Made by a program: the position numbers and the translations under genes. From Mactra quadrangularis (lineage: Eukaryota > Mollusca > Bivalvia > Venerida > Mactridae), in NCBI GenBank assembly GCA_025267735.1, contig CM046304.1, positions 9,982,001 through 10,046,000 on the forward strand: a stretch of 64,000 nucleotides of DNA, in the 5' to 3' direction. Numbering within the stretch: the first letter of the stretch is position 1; each line of letters opens with the position of its first letter. This document shows positions 25,491-35,326 of the stretch, piece after piece. The notes beneath the pieces were generated by a model. The model ran no database searches and was not told the origin of the DNA. It saw only the letters and a list, made by a program, of their open reading frames with translations.

Positions 25491-26006
25491 AGTGAAATAA
25501 GAGATGTTGGGTGTGATGTTTTTCAATAATTTTACAGCGAAATTATTTATTTATACTGGAATGATTTGAGCACGAACAGCATTTATTTAATATTAAAAAC
25601 TTTTCAAACTTTTTGTTTAAAACATTTATTCATTACTTTCAACAAATAAATTTAATGATAAGGGACAGTACATGTTCTGTTTTTTTTTAAACAGAATAAG
25701 AAACAAATAGTCAATCAAACATTGTTTGTTGACATGTGCATCATCTTTTTATAACAAAATATCAAGACACCAATATCACCATCAAAATATCATCAGGCTA
25801 TATACTTACCAGAACAAACAAACAGCTTATAATCAAACAAAATCTTTGCTGATTCAGGTTAGGCCACAAAACTTATTCAAATATATATAACAAGGTACAG
25901 TCAGATATTATATCTATAAGCCAGTCTGTTATACATGTATGGAACATTATAACAAAATGATAAACTACATCATAACCAAAGTTTTATCATATAACTAAAA
26001 TATTAC

Positions 26007-26069
26007 CTAGTAGTCTTGTTAGATTTTCTTTCTGAATCAGAAACATCATCATTAGATTTGTCATCTTTG
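26007..26069 (-). CDS. NSRP1: NSRP1 exon 7, short acidic/serine exon
   Basis: Sixty-three bases encoding SKDDKSNDDVSDSERKSNKT. It was chosen because the phases on both sides fit (2 and 2) and both splice sites are good (TTTCAG and TAG|GTAATA). The sequence is poorly conserved, as expected for the linker of this family. Its length is a multiple of three, so skipping it would keep the frame. Confidence 0.8.
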
Positions 26070-26407
26070 CTGAAATGTAAAATAGATATAATCTCATTTT
26101 CTCAAAATTATGAAATCTTTTCTAATGTTTAGAACTGTCTTATCCAGTAAATAGTTTTCAAATATCTATCTGATTAACAATATTAACATTATCTCACGCA
26201 TTTACAATAAGAGCATGTAACTATACAAGAAGAACAAAAGACAGTTGTTCAAACACTTTTTAAAATGAAAAAAATGAGTTTATGTCAATCAAAATATTTG
26301 AGTATAAAATGTTAGTAACTTTCATTTTAACATTTTTGTCATCAAATAAAATATAGGCACAAGTTTAGTAAAGTAATGTATGAAGCTTTAAGCCACATTT
26401 CAAATAA

Positions 26408-26529
26408 TTTTAGTATCAATGGAGTGGTCAGTCATACAACTTATTGTCCTTGGAGAAGCTTATATCTCTGGACCCAAGCTTTTTATCAGTACTAAGTACA
26501 TACAATCATCAGTGACTGACAGCTGCTTT
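26408..26529. repeat. Diverged copy of SINE-like family, interrupted
   Basis: It shares TCAGTCA, a CCTTGGAGAAGCTTATATCTCTGG-like segment, and CAGTGACTGACAGCTGC with 23407-23548. The SINE at 26543-26804 was inserted just beyond it. Confidence 0.45.
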
Positions 26530-26542
26530 ACTTGATACAAAA

Positions 26543-26804
26543 TCTCGTGTCCCGAGGGGGTGCGGGTTCGAATCCCATCCGGGGAGGTTATACCCTTCCA
26601 TGAAAATTAGACAATAATGTCAATTTTCCTCCATTGATTAGATAATATGGAGAAGTTTCCAGCCTCGTGGAAGGGTAGGTGAGTACTGGTTATAGACAAA
26701 GGTCCAGGAAAGCTAGGTTAGGTGCGCTGGATGCCATGAAATGACCTAAAATGTGTTGATACGGCATTAAATCCAATAAATAAATAAATAAATATAAATA
26801 AATA
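26543..26804 (+). mobile_element. SINE with 13-bp duplication (262 bp)
   Basis: It starts near a tRNA-like box B (GCGGGTTCGAATCCC), so the tRNA head is shortened at its 5' side. It continues with a unique body and ends GATACGGCATTAAATCCAAT followed by an AAAT/AATA tail. A perfect 13-bp duplication, ACTTGATACAAAA, is found at 26530-26542 and 26805-26817, showing target-primed insertion. Confidence 0.88.
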
Positions 26805-26892
26805 ACTTGATACAAAACTTGGAGGGATAATGGTGGTAGAAAATATTTGATGATCAAACTAATTGAAACAGAAATGTATGTGGAAACCACAT

Positions 26893-27241
26893 TAAAGCCA
26901 ATTTTTCATCAAGATCTGACCAGAAATGACCGAGATATCCAACAAATTAAAAAATTTAACGCAAAAATTACAAAGGGAAATAATCCATAATTAAAACCAG
27001 GTAGAGTTGTGGTTACTTTCTAATTCTGTTCATTACATGGTACATGTATGTTATCATTGTATGAAGTTTTATAAAGATCTGACAATAAATGGCAGAAATA
27101 TATGGTAAAAAAAACTTGTACGCAATTGTTTATGACACCAGACACCCGTCCACCAACCCAACCACACTCCCGCTTGACCGCCTGCCCAGGTTTCGCCAAA
27201 CAATAAGCTGAATTTTTTCATTGAAAAATCTGGCTAAAAAT
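26893..27241 (+). mobile_element. Helitron-like/pearl-like element a (about 350 bp)
   Basis: The 5' part holds AGCCAATTTTTCATC. Its inverse, slightly altered, forms the outer arm of the 3' hairpin at 27206-27235 (AGCTGAATTTTTTC with GAAAAATCTGGCT), followed by AAAAATGG. Before the hairpin is a C-rich stretch of CCGTCCACCAACCCAACC type. No flanking duplication is visible. The plan matches elements at 30150, 33040 and 37563, but the tandem core is only about one unit. Confidence 0.55.
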
Positions 27242-27446
27242 GGTAGATTCTAAGAGCAAACAAACTCATGTTTCCTGGTTTTGTAGTGAGATAGGCTAAC
27301 AACAGATCTAACCAAGAAGATTGAGAATTGTTTTCTTTAAACACTATTCTATAAATCTCTAAACTTAGTTAAACTTTAACAATAAGTGAAAAGACTGAAA
27401 ATTGAAAATCAATAACTTGAATGCAAGAACTAACTAAGTAACAAAC

Positions 27447-27540
27447 CTTTCTTCAGGTTTTGACATATCCTTAGTTTTCTCATGAAGTATATATCTATAA
27501 AACCCTGTCATGTCAGACTGCTTTGTCACATCTTGCTTAG
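27447..27540 (-). CDS. NSRP1: NSRP1 exon 6
   Basis: With the base from exon 5 it encodes AKQDVTKQSDMTGFYRYILH and then EKTKDMSKPEE. Human has ACLDVTKQKDLSGFYRHLLN. The acceptor is ATTACAG and the donor AAAG|GTTTGT (a weaker donor); the exon ends in phase 2. Confidence 0.92.
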
Positions 27541-28485
27541 CTGTAATGTATAAATACATGTTACTACATTTTTTTATTCTAAAACAAACAATATCTTATA
27601 AATTCTAGCCTACTGATGGCATAGAACAAATCTAAGTCCAGTATCTATTTTGATATAAATTTACTTGATATTAGCATCTCTTAGACTACAATATTCTAGT
27701 ACCTGCTCACTTTTTAATCAGTTTCATTACGAAATTAAGAACCTGTAATAAATAACATTGTCATACTTGTTAATTATTTCCTTCTGGGTTAAGACACAAA
27801 CCAGCTATTGACAACACATTCTCAGACATTAAATTGTTCTGGTCAAGTCTATATTTGTATATACCTAAAACAAGGCAAAATAAAGTTTTCAAAGCTTGAG
27901 ATAAGACTTAGATTGAAACAGACCAGCCTAGTCAAGGTTCTATGATCAGCTACATGACAGTGTCTTCTTTACTACCATCTTTCTTCAACAAAAAATTCAA
28001 TTTCATATTATTTCTAGTTACAGTGTATTTATAGTTTATGATGATTTACACCACTGCTTCAACATGTTTCTGTTTTATTACAGTACTGTCAATCCTCTTA
28101 CTCATGTACCTGGACAGGGCTAGCTAATAAATACCTTAGTTTTTAACTAGTAGTAAGCACATAGTACAGACTACTGTCCTACTAGTCTAACTCTGAATGA
28201 GCTTACCAGTGGAGCTTTCCACAAAAAAATCTTACAATATTAATCATCGTAAGTAAAAAGCAAGAAGCATCAATAATACTGTCATTTTTTGGTTGAATCA
28301 ATTCCTAACATTACGGAATTATGTAGAATATTGTACCTTTTTAATATCACATCATAATCATGTTTATTATCCTTCTGATTTAGTACTGCAAAATTATTAA
28401 TTGACTAGGAATAACCTTTTGTAAGAATTTTTGTTAAAAGGTACACAGATAGGTAACTGTATTTCCTGTAGAATCATTACTCTTA

Positions 28486-28615
28486 TTCAGGGATGGGTAG
28501 AGTACTGGATTTCTGTACTCGAGTAGTACTTGAGTATTTCAAATATTGTGCTCGTACTTTTGAGTATTGAGTACTGTTTTTTCCCAGTACATGAATAGAA
28601 CTCGAGTATTGTTTT
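28486..28615. repeat. Repeat-like stretch abutting NSRP1 exon 5 donor
   Basis: AGGGATGGGTAGAGTACTGG is followed by many copies of TACTCGAGTA and TTGAGTA words, a style seen in the ends of non-autonomous DNA transposons. No inverse partner was found. It stops at the exon 5 donor. Confidence 0.35.
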
Positions 28616-28617
28616 AC

Positions 28618-28825
28618 CTTCTAGCTCTGCCTCTCTTTTTTCTCTTTCCTCTTCAGCTTGTCTTTCTTCCATTTTTTTCTTATATGCTGATGTAACAAAC
28701 ACTTCTTTATCAGCAAACTCATCACCTTCCAGTTCACGTTCTTTCTGTATCTTTCTTTCTTGACGTCTCTCATCTTCCTTTTGTCTTGTCTCACTCATCT
28801 TTAGTAGATGCTCTATATACTTAGG
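28618..28825 (-). CDS. NSRP1: NSRP1 exon 5, coiled-coil region
   Basis: Sixty-nine codons plus one base. It begins PKYIEHLLKMSETRQKEDER and includes KIQKERELEGDEFADKEVFV and TSAYKKKMEERQ. Human NSRP1 has PKYIHNLLKAVEIRKKEQEK and FDDKEAFVTSAYKKKLQER at the same place. The composition (alternating Lys/Arg and Glu) predicts a long coiled coil, the part reported in vertebrates to mediate contacts with SR proteins. The acceptor is TTCACAG and the donor GAAG|GTAAAA. A repeat-like stretch begins within a few bases of the donor. Confidence 0.95.
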
Positions 28826-28894
28826 CTGTGAAAATAAAATTGACATGTTTACAGCTTTCACCTGGGGTCATTAGGTTTCTGATATTGATCCATC

Positions 28895-29105
28895 AATCTT
28901 TATTGGGAGTCTTTTACTCCACTTTGAGCAGACGACACAGGCTCAACAGAATTATACCACCCTTGCAGGTACCCATTTACACCTGGGTGAAGTGAAGCAA
29001 AAGCAGATTCATTATTTGCTCAAGGGAATACACAGTGTCCATGGTAGGGTTCGAGCCTTAGGGACCTTCCTAATTGTACATCCTACCACTGGACTTCTAC
29101 TCCTA
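28895..29105 (-). mobile_element. tRNA-derived SINE, diverged minus-strand copy
   Basis: Read on the minus strand there is CCAGTGGTAGGATG (box A), then a decayed box B near GGCTCGAACCC, then the core CAGGTGTAAATGGGTACCTG. The core matches that of 11852-12112. It is older, with no clear duplication. Confidence 0.6.
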
Positions 29106-29160
29106 CTGTGCATCATGGAGGTTTTTTTTACTAATTTACTTCTTCATTAATAACTGTTAC

Positions 29161-29286
29161 CTTTTTATCAATAATTTTCTTTGACTTAGTTTTCTCTTCT
29201 TTTTTACCGACCATATCATCATATACATTATCATATTCAAACACACTAGGATCTTCAGCCAAAGCTTTATCAATATCAAGTTGAGT
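29161..29286 (-). CDS. NSRP1: NSRP1 exon 4, conserved core
   Basis: Forty-two codons, TQLDIDKALAEDPSVFEYDN then VYDDMVGKKEEKTKSKK. This aligns closely with the human TKLEIQKALAEDATVYEYDS and IYDEMQKKKE stretch, the most diagnostic part of the family. The acceptor is TTTCAG and the donor AAG|GTAACA, phase 0 at both ends. Confidence 0.93.
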
Positions 29287-29335
29287 CTGAAATAAACAAT
29301 GTAATTTACAGTTAAATTTATAACTATATGAAAAT

Positions 29336-29784
29336 TAGGGGTGTAACGATTAACCGATATACCGATTAATATTGCAATACAACTTCTGATTGTTTTTAAC
29401 TGGTTCGTTTTTCTCTGAACCGGTTTTTCTAGTTATGTTCCATACTGATTGATTTTATCAGAGTCTGAAATTTAAATGTTGGAATTAATGTCAAATGTGT
29501 TCGGAAACTTGAAATATTTTTCGTAAAGTGAGAGAATAAATATCTTTGAAAGTCCATTTAAAACCTTTTTTCTAACTTATTCAAACATTTGAATAATACG
29601 TGTAGATCATTTGAAAATACAATTATCTATGTGCAATGTTGATAAAATTAAGACAATGCACATGCATTAATTTATGCTATGCATGAATGCGCAAAGAACA
29701 ATATGCATTGCAATATATTGCAATATGGGTTTCGTGTATTGCAATATATTGCAATGCGTCTTTTACCGTATTGTTACACCCCTA
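29336..29784. mobile_element. hAT-type MITE in NSRP1 intron 3 (449 bp)
   Basis: The ends are TAGGGGTGTAACGAT and, at the right, ATTGTTACACCCCTA. A perfect 8-bp duplication, ATGAAAAT, flanks it at 29328-29335 and 29785-29792. The subterminal parts are rich in ATTGCAATAT, the same motif as in the MITEs at 4264 and 6341. Confidence 0.88.
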
Positions 29785-30149
29785 ATGAAAATAATACTCA
29801 AAAAAAGAAAATTTTAGATATTTGTCATTTCATGACTGTTTGATATTGTGATTTTTTTAAGTTTTTACCAGTTTGATGCCACTGTGAAAAATGGTAATTC
29901 AAGGGCTGTTAGAAAAGTATCAAGAAACTTTTCTTAACTTTTATTTGTGCACAAATCATGATGAAACTTTAAACTCTGATACTTGAGGGAATTATCATCT
30001 GGCAGAAAAAAGTAAAACATTTATACTTGTGCATTACCTACAGTCACTATGGCAACATTGGGTGACAGAAAGTGAGGCAACTTAGTTTAATTGGGTAAAC
30101 AATAACATATTTACCATTTTATAAAGACATACAAGAAGCGCCGCAATGC

Positions 30150-30797
30150 GACGAAACCAGGTTTTCAACGACCAAGTTTTGATGTGACAGGAATGAGAAA
30201 TGAAAGATGGCAGTGCAGAAAAATGATGCTGTTATTTTGGTTGCATGCAGATCGTGATCTATGTAGGGTTAAGTAGAAACCATACAGGTTTAGTACTAAG
30301 GATATGGTGAAACACTGCAATAAATAAATAAAAGGGTACCACACATTTACAAATACAAAACAACATGGATACAAAGCATTCATTTGAAAGCAACAAAATC
30401 AATACATGCAAAATGAATCAATTACGTTGAAACTGAATTTCTATTTTAGCAACAGTGACCTTGACCTTGATCACAGACACCTGGGTAGCAAACCCAAGCT
30501 GCCTCTTGATATAAGCTACCCATACACCAAGTGTGATGTTAATAGGTCACAGCAAATCAAAGTTATTGAGCGGAAACTGAATTTCTATTTTTAGTGTCAG
30601 TGACCTTGACCACAGACACCTGGGTAGCAATCCCAAGCTGCCTCTTGATATAAGCTACCTATACACCAAGTTTGGTGCCAATAGGCCAAAGCAAACTAAA
30701 GTTATTGAGTGGAAACCAAAAGTTGACGTCTGACCGCCCACCCGCCGACTTCGCCATTACAATAACGTGGTTTTCGTTGAAAACGTGGTTAATAAAA
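30150..30797 (+). mobile_element. Helitron-like/pearl-like element b (about 640 bp)
   Basis: The 5' sub-end AACCAGGTTTTCAACGACC (30155-30173) is repeated in inverse at the 3' end (30764-30790), where GTTTTCGTTGAAAAC also folds as a hairpin. Between them lie two tandem units of about 144 bp starting AACTGAATTTCTATTTT at 30431 and 30575, then a short CCGCCCACCCGCCG tract just before the hairpin. No coding potential and no target duplication seen. Confidence 0.6.
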
Positions 30798-31101
30798 ATC
30801 TATTTCTGACCTAAAAAATTGACCAAATTGCACATACTAGAGCAATTGTATTCAATTAAGTTTTGTGAGCTTATGGAAAAACAAAATGTGTGATGATCTC
30901 TAAGTTAATGAATGCTTACTACAGAAGCACTATAAAGAAATCAAGCATATGAGTGGTACAATATATTTAACTAAGAGCTCCACTGAGGGGGAAAACAGGC
31001 TTGAAGATGGGTTAACTCGAAAAGATAGTATACAAGAAGGAAGGCAAGTAATAAAGGAGGAGTTGCTTGCAGAAGAAATCCCATGCAAGTATATATTTAA
31101 G

Positions 31102-32485
31102 CATTCTCATTCCCAGAGTCTAGTAGGATTCTCAATACTAGCCTCAGGCGCCACACAGCCAATTTCAGGAATGAAACGTCATAATTTTGGCCGATATCAA
31201 CCAATCTGAATGCTTCGCAAACAGTTTCGCGACAAACGTCATCTGGCGCTTAACCTATCAACCAATCCAATTGTGGCTTACATAGCGCCTTCGTCTAAAG
31301 TTTAAAATAATGTTAGTTATTTCTGTGAACAAGGTGACACATAATCTAGGGTCTATCTACATAAACATGACAGAAGTCCTGCTGTTTTATGGCTTTAATC
31401 CTTTGAAGGTCCAATGAAGTGCGCAGTAGCAATATACACCAATTAAGAAAATAGTTGTTTGCTTTATGACAGTTAATTAATGCTAATTAATGATAGTATC
31501 AGGCGATTATTATACGGGATGACACGCTTCATTTAACAGATTAACTGTGGCTGTACTCGTAAACTATGTCAGGACTGAAACTTTTAATTGACCAGTGTTT
31601 AATAGCAATTGATAATGATCTTTGAAATTCGCCAACTTTTAGCTCAGGACAACAGCGCCGTTGATTAGGGATGAGGGTTGGAAGAATATTGTGTACTGAA
31701 GTGCATAAAAATGTTAATTATATACAGATTAAATATTTGTTTAATAAAATGAACAGAGTGTAAAGAAAATACACAATTCAAAAACATAATATAATGTTTT
31801 CTATTTTTGATGCCTAATGCTTGTTGCAATCCTTAAAAACATTAACTCATATAAACCATATAAAATGAAAGATATGTAAGTAACATTTTGACCAAAAATA
31901 TCTAATTTAAAAGTATTAGATAACTTGGAAAGTGACAAATAGCCTCTTTTTAATAAAATGCATTGTAGATATAATGTTATAAGTTTATGTACGTTAAATT
32001 ATAAATTTTAAATGGTTTGATTATTTTCGAATAGCAGTTTAGAATTATACGAAAATGAACTGACATTAGCTTAACTGTAAAACAAGTTTAATTGAAATTA
32101 TGTTGTATGTAAATAATTTAATTAACTGCCGCTCGATCCACATTGCAATCAAGCTAGCTTCAAGACAAGAGAGTAAAATTCGTTCCTTTATACTTCTCTC
32201 CGACATTTTCTTATAATTAAACATATCGAAAATTCATATATTTACTTCTTGACTCACAGGAGATCTTCAATGACATTTTACACATGTAGTTGCAGTATGA
32301 TAGGCCTACCGTCAGCTTGTTTGTTAACAGTCTTTTTTAAAATGGCCTCGTTTCGCGGAATTTTTGAGACGCGATTTTTTATTGGTGTGTAAAGAATATC
32401 GAATGCGCATGCGCGCACTCAAAATTAACCGTGTGGCCCCAGAGGCTAGTATTGAGAATCCTACTAGACTCTGGGTACGAGAATG
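31102..32485. mobile_element. Mutator-like non-autonomous element (1384 bp)
   Basis: Terminal inverted repeats of about 60 bp, beginning CATTCTCATTCCCAGAGTCT at the left and closely matched in inverse at the right. A perfect 9-bp duplication, ATATTTAAG, occurs at 31093-31101 and 32486-32494. Long inverted repeats with a 9-bp duplication are the Mutator hallmark. The interior has no transposase. A solo end of the same family is at 21297. Confidence 0.88.
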
Positions 32486-32616
32486 ATATTTAAGGGAAAT
32501 AATCCAAAAGTAAATGATAAATTTGAATTATGTCCCCTTTATGCACATCTTGACATGTCAATGGAAATGTTCTAATATGAATTCATATTGTGAATACAAA
32601 CCATACATTTGCTTAC

Positions 32617-32688
32617 CTGTCTTTTGATAATATTTTTACTGTTTGATGTTTTACCATATTTTGATGTAACACCTTTACTCTTAGAAGT
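32617..32688 (-). CDS. NSRP1: NSRP1 exon 3
   Basis: Exactly 24 codons, starting TSKSKGVTSKYGKT and ending NIIKRQ; basic and serine-rich. The acceptor is TTTCAG and the donor CAG|GTAAGC, both near consensus, and both boundaries are in phase 0. It corresponds to the lysine-rich segment just before the conserved TKLEIQKAL region of human NSRP1. A pogo transposase fragment begins within about 40 bp upstream of its acceptor. Confidence 0.88.
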
Positions 32689-32725
32689 CTGAAAGATAAA
32701 AAAAACTATTAGGAATACTATTAGG

Positions 32726-33039
32726 ATGAAAGTGCTTCAGTTGGCTAATGAACGTGGATATAATGACTTTAAAGCTTTGGCTGGTTGGTGTTCAAGCTTC
32801 ATGAAGAGACATGATTTGTGCTTGAGACAAAGAACGCATATTGCTCAGAAATTACCCAAGGATGTGGATGAAAAAGTTACATCTTTTCACAGATTTGTTA
32901 TTGATTTGAGAAAGGGACATGACTTTGATCTTGGTGCTATTGGAAATATGGATGAGACACCAGTATTCTTTGACATGCCGTGTAATCGCACAGTTGAATT
33001 AAAAGGTATTAAATCAGTCTCAGTGAAAACAACAGGAAA
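32726..33039 (+). pseudogene. pogo/Tigger transposase, N-side half
   Basis: It encodes a CENP-B-type helix-turn-helix remnant (FKALAGWCSSFMKRHDL) and the start of the DDE domain with the first catalytic Asp in IGNMDETPVFFDMP, ending at SVKTTGN. The family continues directly with an E-K-x-x-F-T-V motif, and that is found 2.3 kb downstream at 35328. A stop appears only because the inserted element begins here. The first DNA-binding region is missing. No other frame damage is visible, so the insertion broke a rather young copy. Confidence 0.85.
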
Positions 33040-33629
33040 CTAGAACTGCCACCAGTGGCGAAAATACCCCCGCAACAGCAACATTTCAAGATAAAAGCAA
33101 GTCAAGATTGTGGAAGTCCAAAAGGGTAAATGTTGTAAGAAGCATAAAAACCATAAAAAGAATAGGATGCAAATATCAAATTGGAAATAAACAGCAAATT
33201 ACAGTGTAATTCACTATAGATTTATGAAAAAGCAAAATGAACAGAGTTGTCATATTTCAAATGATTTTTTACATGAAAATGAACACTATTTGGTCATTAT
33301 GAATGTAAAGTGGAACAACAGACAAAGAGTGATCACATTTAAACTCATCATGAGTATGTTGTAACCAGAAGAGCAAAATGTAGAATGTGTTTGTAATTTT
33401 TTGATAAATAAGTAAAAAATAAGGCAATTGTAAAAATGGTAGTCAGCAATGTACACAATATAAATCAAACAATTAGTATTTACAATATCTTGTATCAAGA
33501 ATTTCACAAATACCCCATAAGAAAGCTTAAATTACCGATCATTATTTTCACAGTAGTAAAGTTAAAATAATATCTAAAATCTCATGTAGCTATAACGAAA
33601 TACGATGGGTTTTTTTCTCAACATTACAG

Positions 33630-34850
33630 AAAAAATCAAGATGGCTATTAGTTGGTCCATTGAAATACATAAAAAAATAATACATATAAAAATTTCATCA
33701 ACAAAAATTTGTCAGCACAATTTTATCAAAATGAGGTGAGAAAAAAAGATGTTTGCTGTACAAGATATTAGAAAATACAACATGGCTGCCAGTCATTTTT
33801 TGCATGCTTTTTGCATTAATAAACCGTAAAATCCAATTAATCATTCAATAAATCAATCAGACTTCAGCAAGAAGAAATTGGTAATGAAATAAGCTTACTA
33901 TACAGTTATTTAAACAAAGTCAAAATGGCTGCCAGTCTGCCATAATGAATTTGTATCCAGAGTAAATCCATGAACGAGTCAACTACATCAATAAAGACTT
34001 TGGGGCGAAATTTGGCTAAAATTGAGTAAAAAAAAAACCACATACACGTACTATACAGTAATTTAAATAAAAATTCAAAATGGCTGCCAGTCTGCCATAA
34101 TGAATTTGTATCCAGAGTAAATCCATGAACGAGTCAACTACATCAATAAAGACTTTGGAGCGAAATTTGGCTAAAATTGAGTAAAAAAAAACACATACAT
34201 GTACTATACAGTAATTTAAATAAAAATTCAAAATGGCTGCCAGTCTGCCATAATGAATTTGTATCCAGAGTAAATCCATGTACGAGTCAACTACATCAAT
34301 AAAGACTTTAGAGCGAAATTTGGCTAAAATTGAGTAAAAAAAAAACCACATACACGTACTATACAGTAATTTAAATAAAAATTCAAAATGGCTGCCAGTC
34401 AGCCATATTGAATATAAATTGATGAAGAATAGTCATACTGATCAACTGTATCAGTGAGACCTTCTATGCAATTTCTTTTCAAAATATGTATGGTAATAAG
34501 TCAATATAAGACTGTATTAATTTTGAAAAAAGGATGACAGCCAGTCCGCCATTTTGAATTGGAATTGAGTTAAAGTGTATGTACACATCAACTGTGAACG
34601 CCTGTGCAAAATTCTATCTAAATTAGTTAAGAAAAAATCTGTTGAGAAATAAGCATACAGTAATTAAACTAAATTAAAAAGAATTCAAGATGGCCACAAG
34701 TCGGCCATTTAGAATTGGAATTGATATAACATGCATATAAACATCAACTGTAAACGCCTGTGCAAATTCTATAAAATAAGATAAGAAAAAAATCTATTGA
34801 GAAAAAAAGCAAACTATACAGTTATCTAATTAGATTTAAAATATATAACA
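33630..34850 (+). repeat. ~153 bp tandem array inside element c
   Basis: Clear unit starts (CAAAATGGCTGCCAGTC) are at 33921, 34076, 34229 and 34384, spaced 155, 153 and 155 bp. More diverged units are visible near 33635, 33780, 34535 and 34685, giving about eight in all. The middle units are nearly identical to each other, the outer ones old. Confidence 0.85.
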
Positions 34851-35002
34851 CAATTAAATATTTTAAACAAGTGAGATATGTTTCCATAGTTACATGAGTT
34901 TTGTATACACCATTAAATCATGGTATATAACAGCTTCTATTCAAATACATTAAGAAATAAACATACTACAAATGTATTAATTTTTTGGGACAGACCACAT
35001 AT

Positions 35003-35276
35003 CCAACCAACCAACCAACCAACCAACCAACCAACCAACCAACCAACCAACCAACCAACCAACCAACCAACCAACCAACCAACCAACCAACCAACCAACC
35101 AACCAACCAACCAACCAACCAACCAACCAACCAACCAACCAACCAACCAACCAACCAACCAACCAACCAACCAACCAACCAACCAACCAACCAACCAACC
35201 AACCAACCAACCAACCAACCAACCAACCAACCAACCAACCAACCAACCAACCAACCAACCAACCAACCAACCAACC
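35003..35276 (+). repeat. (CCAA)n microsatellite, about 68 copies
   Basis: An almost perfect 274-bp tetranucleotide array. Because four is not a multiple of three it reads in all frames as repeated P-T-N-Q or V-G-W-L. These long frames are artefacts. The array belongs to the inserted element, just inside its 3' hairpin. Confidence 0.97.
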
Positions 35277-35326
35277 ACCAGGGTGATTCCAGTATACCCC
35301 CGAAAACTTCGTTTGCGGGGGTATAA

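Larger units (their letters stand above)
33040..35326 (+). mobile_element. Helitron-like/pearl-like element c inserted in pogo (2287 bp)
   Basis: At the 5' end is a hairpin GCCAC-CA-GTGGC (33048-33059) and the sub-end ATACCCCCGCAA (33064-33075). The middle has ~153 bp tandem units with AAAATGGCTGCCAGTC. A (CCAA)n array follows. The 3' end folds as ATACCCCCG (35294-35302) with CGGGGGTAT (35316-35324), and its TTGCGGGGGTAT is the inverse of the 5' sub-end. Removing 33040-35326 restores an uninterrupted Gly-Asn-Glu-Lys in the transposase, with insertion between A and T and no duplication, as Helitrons do. Confidence 0.72.
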
